Source: Angiostrongylus vasorum
Lineage: Eukaryota > Nematoda > Chromadorea > Rhabditida > Metastrongylidae
NCBI GenBank assembly: GCA_018806985.1
Contig: JADANN010000467.1
Location: 248,001 to 312,000 of the forward strand
Reading direction: 5' to 3'
Length of the DNA stretch: 64,000 nt
Both the position numbers and the translations under genes were made by a program. This document shows, in pieces, positions 41,615-53,590 of this stretch (positions are counted from its first letter, which is position 1; every line of letters begins with the position of its first letter). The notes under the pieces were generated by a model that was not told where the DNA came from, did no database searches, and worked only from the letters and a program-made list of their open reading frames with translations.

Positions 41615-41887
41615 GGGGCGCATATAGCGCAGTGGTTGGAGGCGTCCTGCAATACACACCGGATCGATCCCCGCGCACCTGGCCCACCAAGCCTTCCATC
41701 CCTCCAAAATCGGCATATTGGTACCATACTTGTCTGGAACGATAGAAGCACTGGCTCGATACATCGGTAGGCCACCGCGAGTCATTGTAAAGGCCAGATA
41801 TGCATTTAATCACCTCCAACGATGCTTAATGAGGTCGAGTCCATGGCGCATCCCTCAGAGATTGCTCAACACCGAGAGCTTTATTCT
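41615..41887 (+). repeat. SINE-like family A copy
   Basis: Plus-strand full-length copy: GGGGCGCATATAGCGCAGTG (A box), ATCGATCCCCGCGCACC, ATTGGTACCATACTTGTC, CAACGATGCTTAATGAGG and a tail CCGAGAGCTTTATTC. It can serve as a plus-strand reference for the family. Confidence 0.88.
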
Positions 41888-42074
41888 TTCTTTTATCATC
41901 CATTTTTATGAGCGAAAAGTTGCAAATTATATGACTACTGACTAATAGTTGTCCAATTTCCTACTGTGAGAACCTCCTAGAGATTTCCACGGTGCTAAAA
42001 CACCGAAACAACTAGCGTTTCGTAGATGTCGATTTTGTTTAATGTAAAGCAAAGGGGGCACGTATGAGTCTTAC

Positions 42075-42252
42075 CACATCCGTTCCCGGAGTGGTCCCAT
42101 TCCCAATAGTAGGTCTCTTCAATTTCAAGGACAATTGTGCCATAACAGTACCTTACTATCTTTATGCGAAGGGTAAAAACAGGAGCCAGAACTAGTTCGT
42201 GAAGGGCAGTAATTTGACCAAGATTGTATAGAAATGCTTCGTTCTCATCTTG
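42075..42252 (-). other. Exon-like open segment, minus strand, unidentified
   Basis: On the minus strand a TATCCCAG acceptor precedes an open stretch (QDENEAFLYNLGQIT, ALHELVLAPVF, EETYYWEWDHSGNGC) that ends at a good GTAAGA donor after GGATGTG. No family was recognised and no partner exons were found on either side, so it is an orphan exon candidate at most. Confidence 0.3.
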
Positions 42253-42403
42253 CTGGGATATCCAAGCTTTACCATGAAGGGAAAAGTATACAAAATATGG
42301 AAAGCATGGAAAGCAGTGTGAGCCGTGTTCGTACTCACACAATTCACGGACCATCCATGGAACACAAGACCCTGTTTATTACATCTCTGGGTCAGCAGTT
42401 TTA

Positions 42404-42622
42404 GTGCTCTACCCAGAGATGACTGTTGATACCTTAACTACGCCGTGGATTATGTCCATTACACAGAAGAAGTTTCCAACAAAGCTTCCTGAAATTCTAC
42501 CGGAACATACAATCGTAGGTTTTGTTGCGGAGGTGGATGAAAAGAGTGCTAGAGTAGAATGGAAGATGATCCAAACGTCGTTTCCCAGGACGACCACTTA
42601 CGCGCGCACTTATCGTCATTAA
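42404..42622 (+). other. Open frame of 72 codons, unidentified
   Basis: The plus frame reads LYPEMTVDTLTTPWIMS, LPEILPEHTIVGFVAEVDEK and ARVEWKMIQTSFP to a TAA. It is protein-like, with a possible TTTTAG acceptor just before it. No family was recognised. Confidence 0.25.
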
Positions 42623-42639
42623 CCCTTGTTCTTACTTGT

Positions 42640-44390
42640 TTCAAGGTTTGCCGTACTTCTACAAAGGTTGCCTTTCAACTTTGTAGTAGTATTTCGAGCA
42701 TACCATCGCGCTAAAAACGTTCGTCCAACGAACGCAGGATCTCGGTCAGAAAGGACCACATAGGGAAGCGTCCATCACCTTGTCTGTTTAGCCGGCGTTT
42801 AGAGTGTCATTGATGTATTATATCTCTGAAAGACGCGTTCGAATTGAGGTCCCATTGTCGATCCATTGGATCTATCTACGAAGTTCATTTGGCCAATTTG
42901 GAGATGCATAGGTCATTTCCATGCACAACTCCCATGGCACCTACCTTTGCTTTTGTTCCAGCGGGAGTCATGAGTAGTCGTACACTCAGAGAGATAACCA
43001 TCGTTTTTCTTGTAGTAACCCGAAGCTAAAATTGTTCTCATAACAACGGGACAAAAAAGGAAATGATAATTTTAGTGCTTCATTGTCTCAGCAGTGGAAC
43101 TTTCAGCCTTGATCTTCTTCAGAAATAGTTTCTGATAGATCCCCTACGAACAAAACCATACTTCTCATCTTTGTTAATTCTTTACTATGATATAAATCCA
43201 GGTGGCATTTCGAAATCAACTTTACTCCCGAGTGCAAAGGTCAGCAGAGTGCATAATGCGTGAATGACCTTGACGGTCGCCTCATGTCGTCCCTTTTTTT
43301 CCACTGTATTGACATCGATCCGAAATGTTCATTTTACTTCCTGCTACCTTCGACTAGTAGTGAATAAGATCTATCTGAGTCTTTATGAGTGCTACGATTT
43401 GAGCGTGTTTCTCATCTATAAAATCCTGCCACAAACTTTCTTATTTGGCTTGACATATATTGTACGGATTACATCACCTCTTCCAATCACTGCTTCCCAT
43501 CCATCGTAGATGGAGGTCCTAGTATTTCCATGTGGGTGTGGTAGCTGTTCAAGGATTTGTGGTTTTCTTGGTCATAAGAGTGCCTGAATGCTGATCAAGT
43601 AGATCTTCATTAGAGTTTCGGGATAGCTCTACTAAAGCGCTCTCAGGTGTTTGCACTAGATAGTCGACATTAGAGAGTTCTTCTTATTGAACTCTGGTAG
43701 CAGTGACCCGACTCAGGGGGAATAGGAGACCTGCTTGTCCCTGGCGTGGTCGAAGCAGGGCTTTACACATATTGAACCGCATCTTGTATCATCACACTAT
43801 CCCCTGCTATGCTTATCACTAAGCTTATTACGGATTTTCAGCACTTGTACAGCTTTGGAACAGCACTTTGCTGCAGCTGCCAATAGGGCTATAGTCAAAC
43901 TTTGCTCAACTCTTCGTTAGGTTAGCTTCTTTTTTTCTTTCGAGCTCCCCACATTTTGAAAGCTCTATATGATTGTTCAAATTAATGTTACCTTCGGTTA
44001 AAATTCATTTCCAATGGAGTTTGTAGGAAGATAGGTGCTGTAAAAATGTTACAAATGAAGATTAAGATATATACGAAATTCCTTGTCGACTTTTTTCTCC
44101 CATGCAATTCCCGATTCCCCTATACTGCGTAAATCCTCAAAGCTTAGGCTTAAAAGTACGTTGTTGATCATCATGACGAACGATCTAACGAAGCACTCTT
44201 GTGTTGTTGAGATCTTTTCCTCGACCAAATCTCGAGCAGCATTCTTACCTCATCCATGAACCAAAAGAAGCCCCCCATCTCTCCGGTGGCTAAGTCTGCC
44301 TTCATTGATGGCAAGTAATCCCTGTGTGGAACGTAAGTGCGACATATCATTTCTATGGGATTGAAGATTGCACCAATCACTAACTACTGC
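42640..44390. other. Gene-poor stretch
   Basis: Scattered protein-like fragments on the minus strand (for example about 42840-43020) hint at old mobile-element remains, but none could be named. Confidence 0.4.
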
Positions 44391-44397
44391 GCTACCC

Positions 44398-44960
44398 CTC
44401 ATCCCGTTTGCCAACAAAGAATGGGTTTACTCGTACCGGTTGCATAAAACTCTGAAGTTCTGAAATCGTTGATGGCGGTTTCAGAGTCGACTTGGTTTCT
44501 GAAGCATTTGTCGCATAGAAAGTTATCGATATGCTTGTAGAAGTGGTACTCGGTAAGCCAGAGAACTGGCGAGTGTGGTGGAAGAGAGAGAGTTTCGTAG
44601 TCCAGCGCGCTCAACATTTGCAGAGTCGGTAGTGCAACGTATCATCAATTCGTAAAACATCCATTTGTCAACCTCCTTCAGCTTTCCGATCTTCTTTTAG
44701 ATGTTTTCAAACAGCTGAGATGCTTGTGTCGATTTCTTCTGCAAGTTGTCTAACAGATGAACGCTATTCGCTTCCATAAAAACCTTCAATTCGTCGTCGT
44801 CAATATCGGAAGGACGTCCCGGACCTTCTCTATCTTCACTTGGATGCATTGCGATAGAATTTCCCAAACCGGCTTTGTACTCTGCGTTGCTTAACACTGC
44901 GCTAAATCACATTAACTTTCCGAGCCATTTGCACTGTACTCCGTCCTAGTTTGAATTCTG
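44398..44960 (-). mobile_element. mariner element, internally deleted, dead
   Basis: Minus strand. The N-terminal part of a mariner transposase is readable (GPGRPSDIDDDELKVFMEAN, then KKIGKLKEVDKWMFYEL). It joins directly to the C-terminal part (LQMLSALDYETLSLPPHSP, TEYHFYKHIDNFLCDKCFRN). The whole middle, with the first two catalytic Asp positions (CDEKW and HDNAR regions), is absent. The two parts are in different frames and no activity is possible. Confidence 0.85.
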
Positions 44961-45906
44961 TCGAGATCGCTATCTTAACATCTGAAATTCTAACCTTTAA
45001 AGTTTGTTAAAAACACTTTTAAATTGTGCTTCAACTGCATGGACCATAAAATGAGCAATGATCTATAATAATACAGCTTTCTAACAAAAAAAACCTTTGC
45101 TTGACGACGCACAAGAAGAATAAAATTACAAATTCCACCCTGATTTCCGAAGTTCGACACCTTCTTCTATTTTGACTCCCAACAAAATTAGCCCAAACAT
45201 TAACTAAAGTCGAATAAGTGTATACCATATAGGCTACTAAGCAGTTTCGTTAAGACACCTTGATACCTTAGTGCTGCATAAATTCGCCGTTGTTAGACTA
45301 AATTCTATAAAACTTCCGTCGCTTTCGAGCCATGTGCTCGTTATTCAGCCGTTCCTCAACTTTCTTCTGCTTTCGGTACATTTATCTGCTGCTGAGAAGT
45401 AGTATGCTGCTTTTTTTCTTAGCGGTTTCGTTTCGGACGGTCCGTCTTCGGGGCCCTTAAGGTGGATATGTCCCTTTGCGCCATATGCAGCTTCGTAATC
45501 GATCGTCTGGGCTTTTCGTCTCTTTCTTGGTTTGATGTCTTCTCACTTCATGCTTCATGGGATTTGTTAGCTAATTTCGCAAGTGTGCTTTCACTTGTTT
45601 TATCTGTTCTTGAATGTGAGTCGAGCCACATTGTTGCCGACTTGGTCGTTGTTTCGGCTCTTCTATAGCCGGATATCGTCACCACCCATGCAGGGTGTTC
45701 CCTCTCCATGATTGGTTTAGCGAATCGATCCAGTTTTACCTAGGTCCTGCTTTCACGTTTAAGCGATAAACAGCAGCCTGTATAGATTATAATGTTCTCC
45801 ACTATCACATAATCATTACTCCTTGAAATAAGTCTTCACTCCATAGATCTCTGACTGAATCGCCCAACATTTATTTGTGCAACTTTCTTAGGCTAGTCTC
45901 AAAACG

Positions 45907-46260
45907 AAAGTGCTTGTAGCGCATTGGTAAGCGGTATCCCGCAACGGCCACCGTGTCGCTGGTTCGAATTGCCCTAGGTCAACCAAGCTCACCATCCCTG
46001 CAGACCCAACACGTTTTTTACCAGACTTATCTGGGGGATAAAAACGCGGACCTGACAAGCTACAACTTTTCTCTACTGCCCATTATTTTTTTTCACGACA
46101 GGGTTGTGAGATACAACCGAAATGACTTTACATATGGGTAGGCTATTGCAAGTCATTGTATAGGCCAAGTATGCATCTAACAATCACCCACACAATGCTA
46201 CGAATGAAGTTAAATGCATGGCACGTCCCTAAGCAGTTGATTAATGCTAAGCCCTTTGTA
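45907..46260 (+). repeat. Composite SINE: family A-like element split by a family C fragment
   Basis: The head TTGTAGCGCATTGGTAAGCG with GCTGGTTCGAATTGCCC, then ACCAGACTTATCTGGGGG, belongs to a core-bearing SINE. At 46066-46141 lies a minus-oriented family C block (CTCTACTGCCCATTATTTTT, GATACAACCGAAATGAC). The family A tail then resumes at about 46147 (GCAAGTCATTGTATAGGCC, ATGGCACGTCCCTAAGC). Confidence 0.65.
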
Positions 46261-46269
46261 TTTTTTATC

Positions 46270-47930
46270 ATCTGTTTCAACACATAGGCATCTATTTGAA
46301 ATGCAAATTATCCTAAAAAATGACAATATGCGCCCTTTCTCGTCCTATCGGTGGTGTTCGTCGAGTTCATGACTGTGAACGTGAGCAGAAACAGAACACG
46401 ATTATGGTGAAGTGTTCGGTTCGAATTTATATACATCATGAACTTACCTGCCGGTGTATATATGCATGTATATCTGTGCATGTGTATATCTGTCTATATA
46501 TGTGTACATCTGTGCATGCGATAGTTCTGTGTCTACACCGATAGTTGTCTGTTCGTTCTGGTGATGCGCTCACATGCGAGTGCACGTCCTTCCACTCACT
46601 TCTTCCTTTCACTGGTCACTTTTTTATCAGTTCTTTCGTGTACAGTGTCATTTCGCGTCATTGATTTCACCTTACCACCAGACATAAGACTTTTCCGAGT
46701 ACCTTAGTCGCGAATTGATTGGGCACCACAGATGCTTTTATGGACTTTCACGCATGTACAGCTGTCTTTCACGCTTAGCACTTCATCTTCCCAAATGCGT
46801 TCGTTCTCTTTGGCTGCAAGAACTTCCCGAGGAGAGGAAGCGATAGATTGGAATTGCCAGAGAATTTCTGCTTCATGGATTTGCCATGGATTCTTGACTA
46901 AAATATGCAAGCGCGTTCATATTTATGATAAAAATTCCCCTCACAAACTCACTTGGTTGCCTCTGTAGTTTGCCCTTTTTCTTCATCCTAGTCTTAGTAT
47001 TATATATAAAGATATGCATACATATGTAAAGGTTTATGTATTCGTAAAGGATTACCGCCCTACTATGCGTCGACGTGTGTCTATGCTTCCAGCTCCCATC
47101 TACATGTTGTTTCACCTCCGTAGTGAAATCATTCAAACCTATAACAATGCCAAAACGATGTATTAGGAGTTCTTCTTCCGTAGTAAGATAAATTGAAGAA
47201 GACCCCAATATGATCTACTGGGAGTTTGACTTCTCTTTTAAGATGGCTGAAACTGAAAAGGGTTTCAAACGTGAGATCCTATTCGTAGTTCTGAAGGAAG
47301 CATAGCTCAAGCTCTGGCGCTCGATAACGAGAATTGAGGCATTTCTGACGTTTGTGAACCTAATGCTAAAAATAGGAACGTGAGAAGCATTCGAAGTGTG
47401 GGAATTTTCTCCGATTTTATCCTGAAGTCCTTGCGACGTCAGGGAAGGAGAGCAACAGAAGAGTCATTATTATTTAACTCACCATCTAAGAAAACAAAAA
47501 AGTGATTGAAGCTAATTACGTCACTCGAATAAACGACCCTGTCTGCAGCTTCTATGAAGAGCGCCATTTTCAGTTCATTAAGAACACTATGTCACTAATT
47601 TTGGGATATTCCAAGACGGTTGTTGGAAAAGCTCTGCACTAACGTTTAGCGTCATTTCTATGCTTTGTATTTGGTGATGAGAGCTGCAGTGAGCTGTTGG
47701 GTGCTTTGTTTGTGTTCTGGAAGTGTGACTGAGACGAACTGTCGATTCTTATCTCATCAGCAGACCTCAGTTACCGCTGACCCAGGCGTAGTGTTGACTT
47801 TGTGATTTAGAACAAGAACATTCCGTTTCACGTGGCGAGTGTGATTCTTTGCATCTGAGCCACCATCTCATCTTTGTTTTTTGTACCAGTTTTCGTTAAA
47901 AAACATTCCTATCGCCTAGTTTAGATGTTT
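46270..47930. other. Gene-poor stretch with a TATA/TGTG-rich patch
   Basis: At 46430-46530 alternating TATATG/TGTGCATG steps form an imperfect purine-pyrimidine alternation. Minus open frames at 46704-47208 have no recognised family. Confidence 0.4.
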
Positions 47931-47936
47931 CTTCCA

Positions 47937-48322
47937 ACGATTTACCGCCTCATCGTGGCTAGGGGGTGTTCCTGGGTGTCGGACTGCGATGCATAGCGGA
48001 GGATCCATCCCCTGGCAGGGTCTCCTAATCTGAGAAGGAGTCCGGCGTTTCCATTAGGAAGCCTAGCTAAGAGTAAACCAATAACACAATCCACCACCGT
48101 CCTGGTACCACAGTCGCGTGGTAGCAAATCTCCCTCTGATCTACAAGGGCTGCGACTGCCTTTGGTGGTGAAGACCTGGCGCAGACTTTGGCCAGGCTGC
48201 CCTAGGGGTTGCAGGGAACCAACATGGCTTAACCAGCAAGTCTCCGAAAATTGGAGTTTATGCTGGGGACCGTATAAGCAGTGAGGACAGGTCATTCAAG
48301 TACCAAGTATCAAGTAAGTAAG
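47937..48322 (+). repeat. Repeat family D copy, full length
   Basis: The best copy: CGATTTACCGCCTCATCGTG, GTTCCTGGGTGTCGGAC, TCCCCTGGCAGGGTCTCC, TTCCATTAGGAAGCCTAGC, ACCGTCCTGGTACCACAG, GCGCAGACTTTGGCC, GCAGTGAGGACAGGTCATTC. It ends in CCAAGTATCAAGTAAGTAAG. Confidence 0.88.
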
Positions 48323-48589
48323 TTTAGACGTTAGTTTTTTACATAGTTGATATTTCTATGTTTCATTATTGATTGCTCAACTATGGCCCATAGATTTCGT
48401 TAAGGTTTGACCTAGACTACGTACCATGTTTAAAACCGACTATTTTTTGAATTCACTTCCTTACGTCACCCTCATTCAGTCGGTCTGTCGACTAATCGGC
48501 GGATTTGCTGCCACAATAGGAATCTCTAACGTTCTGGAAGAATCCGAACCACTAGAGTGCAAATTTCTCTCCAATCCAACACCCAACAT

Positions 48590-48725
48590 CCTAACTAGAA
48601 AAAACAGCAAAGCGGAAAGTTGAAGCCAAGCAACACACGAGTTCAACCTTCTCAGTTGATGACGTTTGGAACACAATGAAACGAATGCAAGCAATGTTGA
48701 CACAGTGTGTGAAGACGGATCAGCT
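48590..48725 (+). repeat. SINE-like family B tail fragment
   Basis: AACGAATGCAAGCAATGTTG and GTGTGTGAAGACGGATCAG correspond to the family B 3' part. The head and core are not recognisable. Confidence 0.45.
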
Positions 48726-49288
48726 GAGTATTTAAGTACAAAGTTGGTGGTTAGGCAAAAAATGATTGGAGTAGACGAAAAACGAATAAAATGTCAAAAC
48801 GGTCGATTCGCATCTGTATTGTATGGCGATACTGAATAGTTTCGTGGAGAGCTGCAGCACCTGTATTATCACCCCACTGCCCACCGAAATCGCGCGGTTG
48901 CCGGGACGAGAGATCCGCCGTCGTTGCAGATAGCGTTGTTGATAAGAAGTCGACGATATCAGAGTTCGCTTCACAAGTGTTGATTGACCTGATGATAACA
49001 TGAATTGCTTGACGAGAATTCGGTTTCTTCTTCCTGACGGAATCGCATTTGCTCGAACATTGTTCCATTCCCCTACCGTTTTTAGTTTTTGAAAGCGTAT
49101 TAATAGAGTGATCAGTAGTCGAAATGACTTTGATGTAGTCAAAACTCTACCGACACATTTCAATCACCATAGATTTTTGTGTGCGTGTGTGTTTTTCCGC
49201 TCTTCGTTTCCTGTCTGTGTAGATTTACTGTCCATGTATTATACGTTCGTATCGATTATTCCGTTTATTCAATGCATTCTATATTGAA

Positions 49289-49566
49289 ACGCATGTGGCG
49301 CAGTGGTCGGAGGCGCCCTGCAACACACACGTGGAGTCGTTCCTCGCACCCGATGACCCGCCAAGCCTTGCACCCTTTCGGGGTCGGCAAATTGGTACCA
49401 AACTCGTCTGGGAAGATAGCAGCACTGGCTCGATACATCGGTAGGCAACCGCAAGTCATTGTAAAGGCCAGATATGCAATCAAACACCTCCAAACGATGC
49501 TTCATAAAGTCGAATGAATGGCGCATCCCAAAGGGTTTGACCGACGCCGAAAGCTTTATCCTTTAT
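49289..49566 (+). repeat. SINE-like family A copy
   Basis: Plus-strand full-length copy: ACGCATGTGGCGCAGTGGTC, GGGGTCGGCAAATTGGTACC, CTCGTCTGGGAAGATAGC and a tail GACGCCGAAAGCTTTATCC. Confidence 0.88.
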
Positions 49567-49569
49567 TAT

Positions 49570-51965
49570 TTTTTATCCAATATATTGTCTATACGAACAA
49601 CGTTTGCTGTATTGTCGTTTCGCTCTTTAAGGTCTGTTCTGCCATTAGAAGGAAAAGGAGAGTGAAGGAGAGAAAGGAGATCTGTTCCATAATTATCCAT
49701 GCTGTCCACATATCTTGCCTTTATCCTCTCTAGTCCGCTCATTTAGACACGTGCTGGCGTCTACAAGTCATCCGGAATGCAGCGGACGAACTGCCTCATT
49801 GAACACCTCGTCCGAGCAACAGCTATGGCCGTCTAGCGCTTGGGCAAAGTGGTGCGCTCCTCCTACTGGCCAGCTTGTCGAACTAAGAGCGTCGTCCTGT
49901 TATGTCGATATCTTCACCAACTTTCGTTTTACGGCGTTATACGGCAATGCCGTCAATTTTCCATGTGCTAATTGCGAAAACGCTCGTTATGAAGCAGCCC
50001 TCTCTGGGTCGTTTCGATTTTCCATACTAGAACGCCTCTGAAACGGCACTTTTATGCTGTAGATAGCTTCAGGTTTGCCATATGCATGAGCCGCAGTTTA
50101 CTGTATAAAATCGGTCCACCAATTAGTAAATGAAGCCATGTGAGGCCAGATACCATTGATAGCCCAGTAGTTAATGTTGTTTAATGTTTCGGGAGCTCTG
50201 GTTTGTTACCAAGTATAGTCGTAGCAGCGGTAGTTCGACAAATGGTTCATTCTATTCAACTTTTATTCTTTTCTATTTCCTTTTCTTTCTCAGTGATACT
50301 TTGAGTCCTCTCAAACAGTTTTTACTTGTTCTTCATTCCTTAAGCATGTTTTCATTGTTCTTTTGTGCTGATGGTTTCAATCGTGTTCTGCAGTAGTATT
50401 TTTCGTCTCTTCCTTTCTAGAAACTTCTGTACTTCGTCACAGACAAATTTCAAAGGAATGTACTATGACAGAAAGGCGAAGAAGCATGGCGATCAATACC
50501 CACTTTTTGCGTTGCTTTTTCCTTGTCTTCTACGCCGAGGCTTCTCCATAGCGTGGTTTCCAATAAAGGACAGCGGTGGGTCGATCTGACCAAGGGACCA
50601 GCGCGTTCTTCCATTCCGTAGTTGTTCTCATTTCATCTGATACATGCATATCTTCTATGATGTTATCTTCATTTTATTCACTTTTGTATAAAAAAATAGT
50701 CTAGGTGAGATAATTTTTTGTGTTGATTTCTAACATGAATGGGGCACCCACTAACGTCAGCATCAAGTTCGTCGTATTCCTGCAAGCGAAATCTGATTTC
50801 TTCAATTTATCACCTCGATCTTCGAAATACCGTCCACGAAGAGAAACAGTTAAAGAATGATTTCTGCTCTCCAGAAGCATATAATTTCTTCTTGTGGCAT
50901 CAAATGTTTCTATATCTGATTGAGAAAGTTCTGTAGATTCTAAAGGTTCTCATTGCAATTAGATATGTTTATTTGAAACTTGAAAGTCACTTGAAAGACA
51001 AATTCTTCTTGGTCATGTTTAACTCAAGTGTGGTTCATATTGTCACTCAATATGTCTGGGTAATTGTCACCTCATATGTCTTCTTCGCTCAAGCTGCGAT
51101 TTCTCCATGGTGAGCGCTTCATCGGATACTGTGTCCTCGAAAAAATTATCAGGTTCCTCTTTTTTCCTGGAACTCTTAGAGATGATTTGAATACGAATAA
51201 ATTTGTTGGTCGACATCATTTCTCTTTCAAATCGACTTTTTTCTGCAACTATTTGACAGATTCACCTGGAAGAATATTCTGCATCTATTTAGGCACATCC
51301 ACTCACGCACTTATGCCTGACTATGAGTGAATATGGTCCGTCCTTTAATCAACCAGAAACAATCCGTTGTAAAAAAAAAGGACAGGTTTTGATACAAGTG
51401 GACCAGATTGGCACCACCTTTTCTATGATGTGAAAATATGAAGGAAATCTTGCCACGATTGTTTCCTCAAAGAAACTCCACACATGGATCACATGAGGCC
51501 ACGTTCATCATCGAGAGGAACTTGTTCGAGCACCGTTACACTCCATTTGTCACAGCCCCGCTTGCACGAGGGACACCAAGAGCTAATTTTCCATTCCCAA
51601 GACTGACTTTGAATCAACGTCGGCATTGGTGGACGATTCACTGTTTTTTCATCAATGAGCAAACACGAAGTTGGTATTATAGCATTTATCAGCACACAAT
51701 AGCTGACGCTACCTGCTGGGTCAGGTCATAGAATCAGTCTGAGGTATGGCGCGAGGTCACGCATGATTACAATGCACTGCGGTTTACTTTTTGGATTTTT
51801 TGAATTAATCCCAAACGCTTCAACAGTTTTCGTGCCGATGTTTTGGATTCCTGTGCAAGGACAGTGACTTCTGCTTCAAAATCTTCATGACATTGATTTG
51901 TAGGGGGTAGTGGAAAAGTCACCAAGCTGGAACTGCATCATAGATGTGAAAGGTGAGGGATAAAA
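49570..51965. other. Gene-poor stretch
   Basis: Open frames at 49715-50041 (+) and 51438-51731 (+) are 97-108 codons long but carry no motif I know and lie in composition-biased sequence. I see no gene here. Confidence 0.45.
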
Positions 51966-51970
51966 CATTT

Positions 51971-52108
51971 AGCGTTTCTCAATACCTTAGAGATACGCCA
52001 TGCTTTCGAGTTCACTAGGCATTGTTGGAGCAGTGATTTACGATGGCGTACCGATGTATGAGGTCGTTGCTGCTATCTTTCCAACCAGACAAGCCTGGTA
52101 CCGGTGGC
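51971..52108 (-). repeat. SINE-like family A tail and core fragment
   Basis: GATACGCCATGCTTTCGAG, CACTAGGCATTGTTGGAG, GGCGTACCGATGTATGAG and CAGACAAGCCTGGTACC match family A on the minus strand. The head is missing. Confidence 0.7.
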
Positions 52109-52602
52109 TAACAGCTTGGACGAAAGAGATCAATCACCTCATTTATTGCTCTCGCCGCCAGCCACAGTCACTGTACATTGTCTCGGTTCGATGTGAATCT
52201 TACGAACTGATGCGAAGTTGTTATCATGTGCTCTTGTAATTTGGCGCCTGACATTTCGGCGCTTTTGCCTTCTTCAGAGCCTGGACCTATTTTACCTAAC
52301 TCTGGCCTGATATTCCGGGTGCTGTTCATATGAGATGCCATGTGAAACTGTCTTGGTTTTTATGTCATAGAAAAGTTAGAATCATTGGTAGTTGATGTGT
52401 GGTCAATTTCTGAACTAGTTCATTTTTTTTTCTTGTCAACACCTCCACTAAACTGTTTAAACATCTCTGGCTGCCATCCAATGAGCGCTGAACGCAAACG
52501 GTCAACTCATGATTGCGTTTTAAATTCCCAAATTGCAAAGGTCGTTCCTTGTTGAGAAGATTGAACTTGTAACCAAATAATGGGGTCCATTTTTTACTTC
52601 CA

Positions 52603-52944
52603 CTACGACAGTGTGCCTTTTGCGTCGTCGAACTCGGTTTCCTGTTCTGGTAGACTTTTTGAAAACAAAATCATTTTCTCTGCAAAAGAATCGATCGATT
52701 TCTTGAGGTGGAATGGTAGTAAGAAAACAAATTGTTCTGTTTTATCGGAAAAGTCTTCGCCGAGAAGCAATGGCTTCAAGATCCAACCATCATCATATCT
52801 TACCTCATAATGAATTATGTGGGTGTCTCCAGCATTTCTGATCCCACTTTCAAACTCTTTCCTTTCATCAGAATGAAATCTATAAAAGGCCTTTATAAGC
52901 TTGTAAAAAACCGAGCAAAACAATACAAAACATGCTTCTCTCAC
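52603..52944 (-). other. Unassigned 113-codon open frame
   Basis: A minus frame with a protein-like stretch (RNAGDTHIIHYEVRYDDGW, SFAEKMILFSKSLPEQ). No family was recognised, and a plus-strand frame overlaps it. It could be chance or an old gene piece. Confidence 0.25.
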
Positions 52945-53299
52945 TTTTTTGCTTCAAGAGTCGTATTTCGAAAGCAATGAAACAAGTGAGATTCTGCCCT
53001 GTAATGACGTCGTAGTGTTTCTCATTGGATCATCGGTGCTTCCGCCTCTGTTAAGCTTGCGTTTTAAATTTTAAAAACACGAATTCTGTATCTTTTCATT
53101 GATCAGCTAATACGAGGTCGATAAAAAAAAGACTTTTTTCCCGCTAACTTTTCCTAGCCTTCTTCAGAGTCGAGTCGATTGTCCAGAGAACATATTTAAA
53201 ATGGAAAGGATATCTTGCAAAAATCTATGTGTATACCGCCATTATATATACTGTGCGTATCAGTTCTTCCGTCCGATTCGTTCTTGCGTATCCCTCATT

Positions 53300-53590
53300 T
53301 GGGATGATCTTCAGATTCACGTATAAGTGCTAGTGCTTGAGGATTCTTGGTCTCTTTCATGAATGTCTTTGAATGTCGGTTGACTTGGTTCTCTCTATCC
53401 GAAAGCCGATCCTTGGATAACCGAGCTAGGGCAGGCTTTGGTTGCATGGACGGGAGAGAGCTTTCCACAACTCCGGTACCGATTCCAGGTTCCAGGAGCA
53501 AGGGGGGCTTTGTTAGCTCAGTAGTGGTGGACTGAGCAGAGCCTTCCGCGTTGTGGTCGGCACCAGTACTGCTCCGCTACGCATGCGCCA
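53300..53590 (-). repeat. tRNA-headed repeat, family E, diverged copy
   Basis: On the minus strand the head GCGTAGCGGAGCAGTACTGG is followed by CCGACCACAACGCGG. The tail contains GACATTCATGAAAGAGACC. It is related to the 11105-11400 copy. Confidence 0.5.

Noticed and set aside
49715..50041. 108-codon plus frame as a gene candidate
   Set aside because: No motif, no convincing splice context, and Ser/Ala/Arg-rich composition typical of chance frames.
51438..51731. Possible transposase fragment in the 97-codon plus frame and its minus shadow
   Set aside because: I looked for mariner/Tc1 catalytic blocks (CDEKW, HDNAR, SPDLNP) and found none. It stays unassigned.
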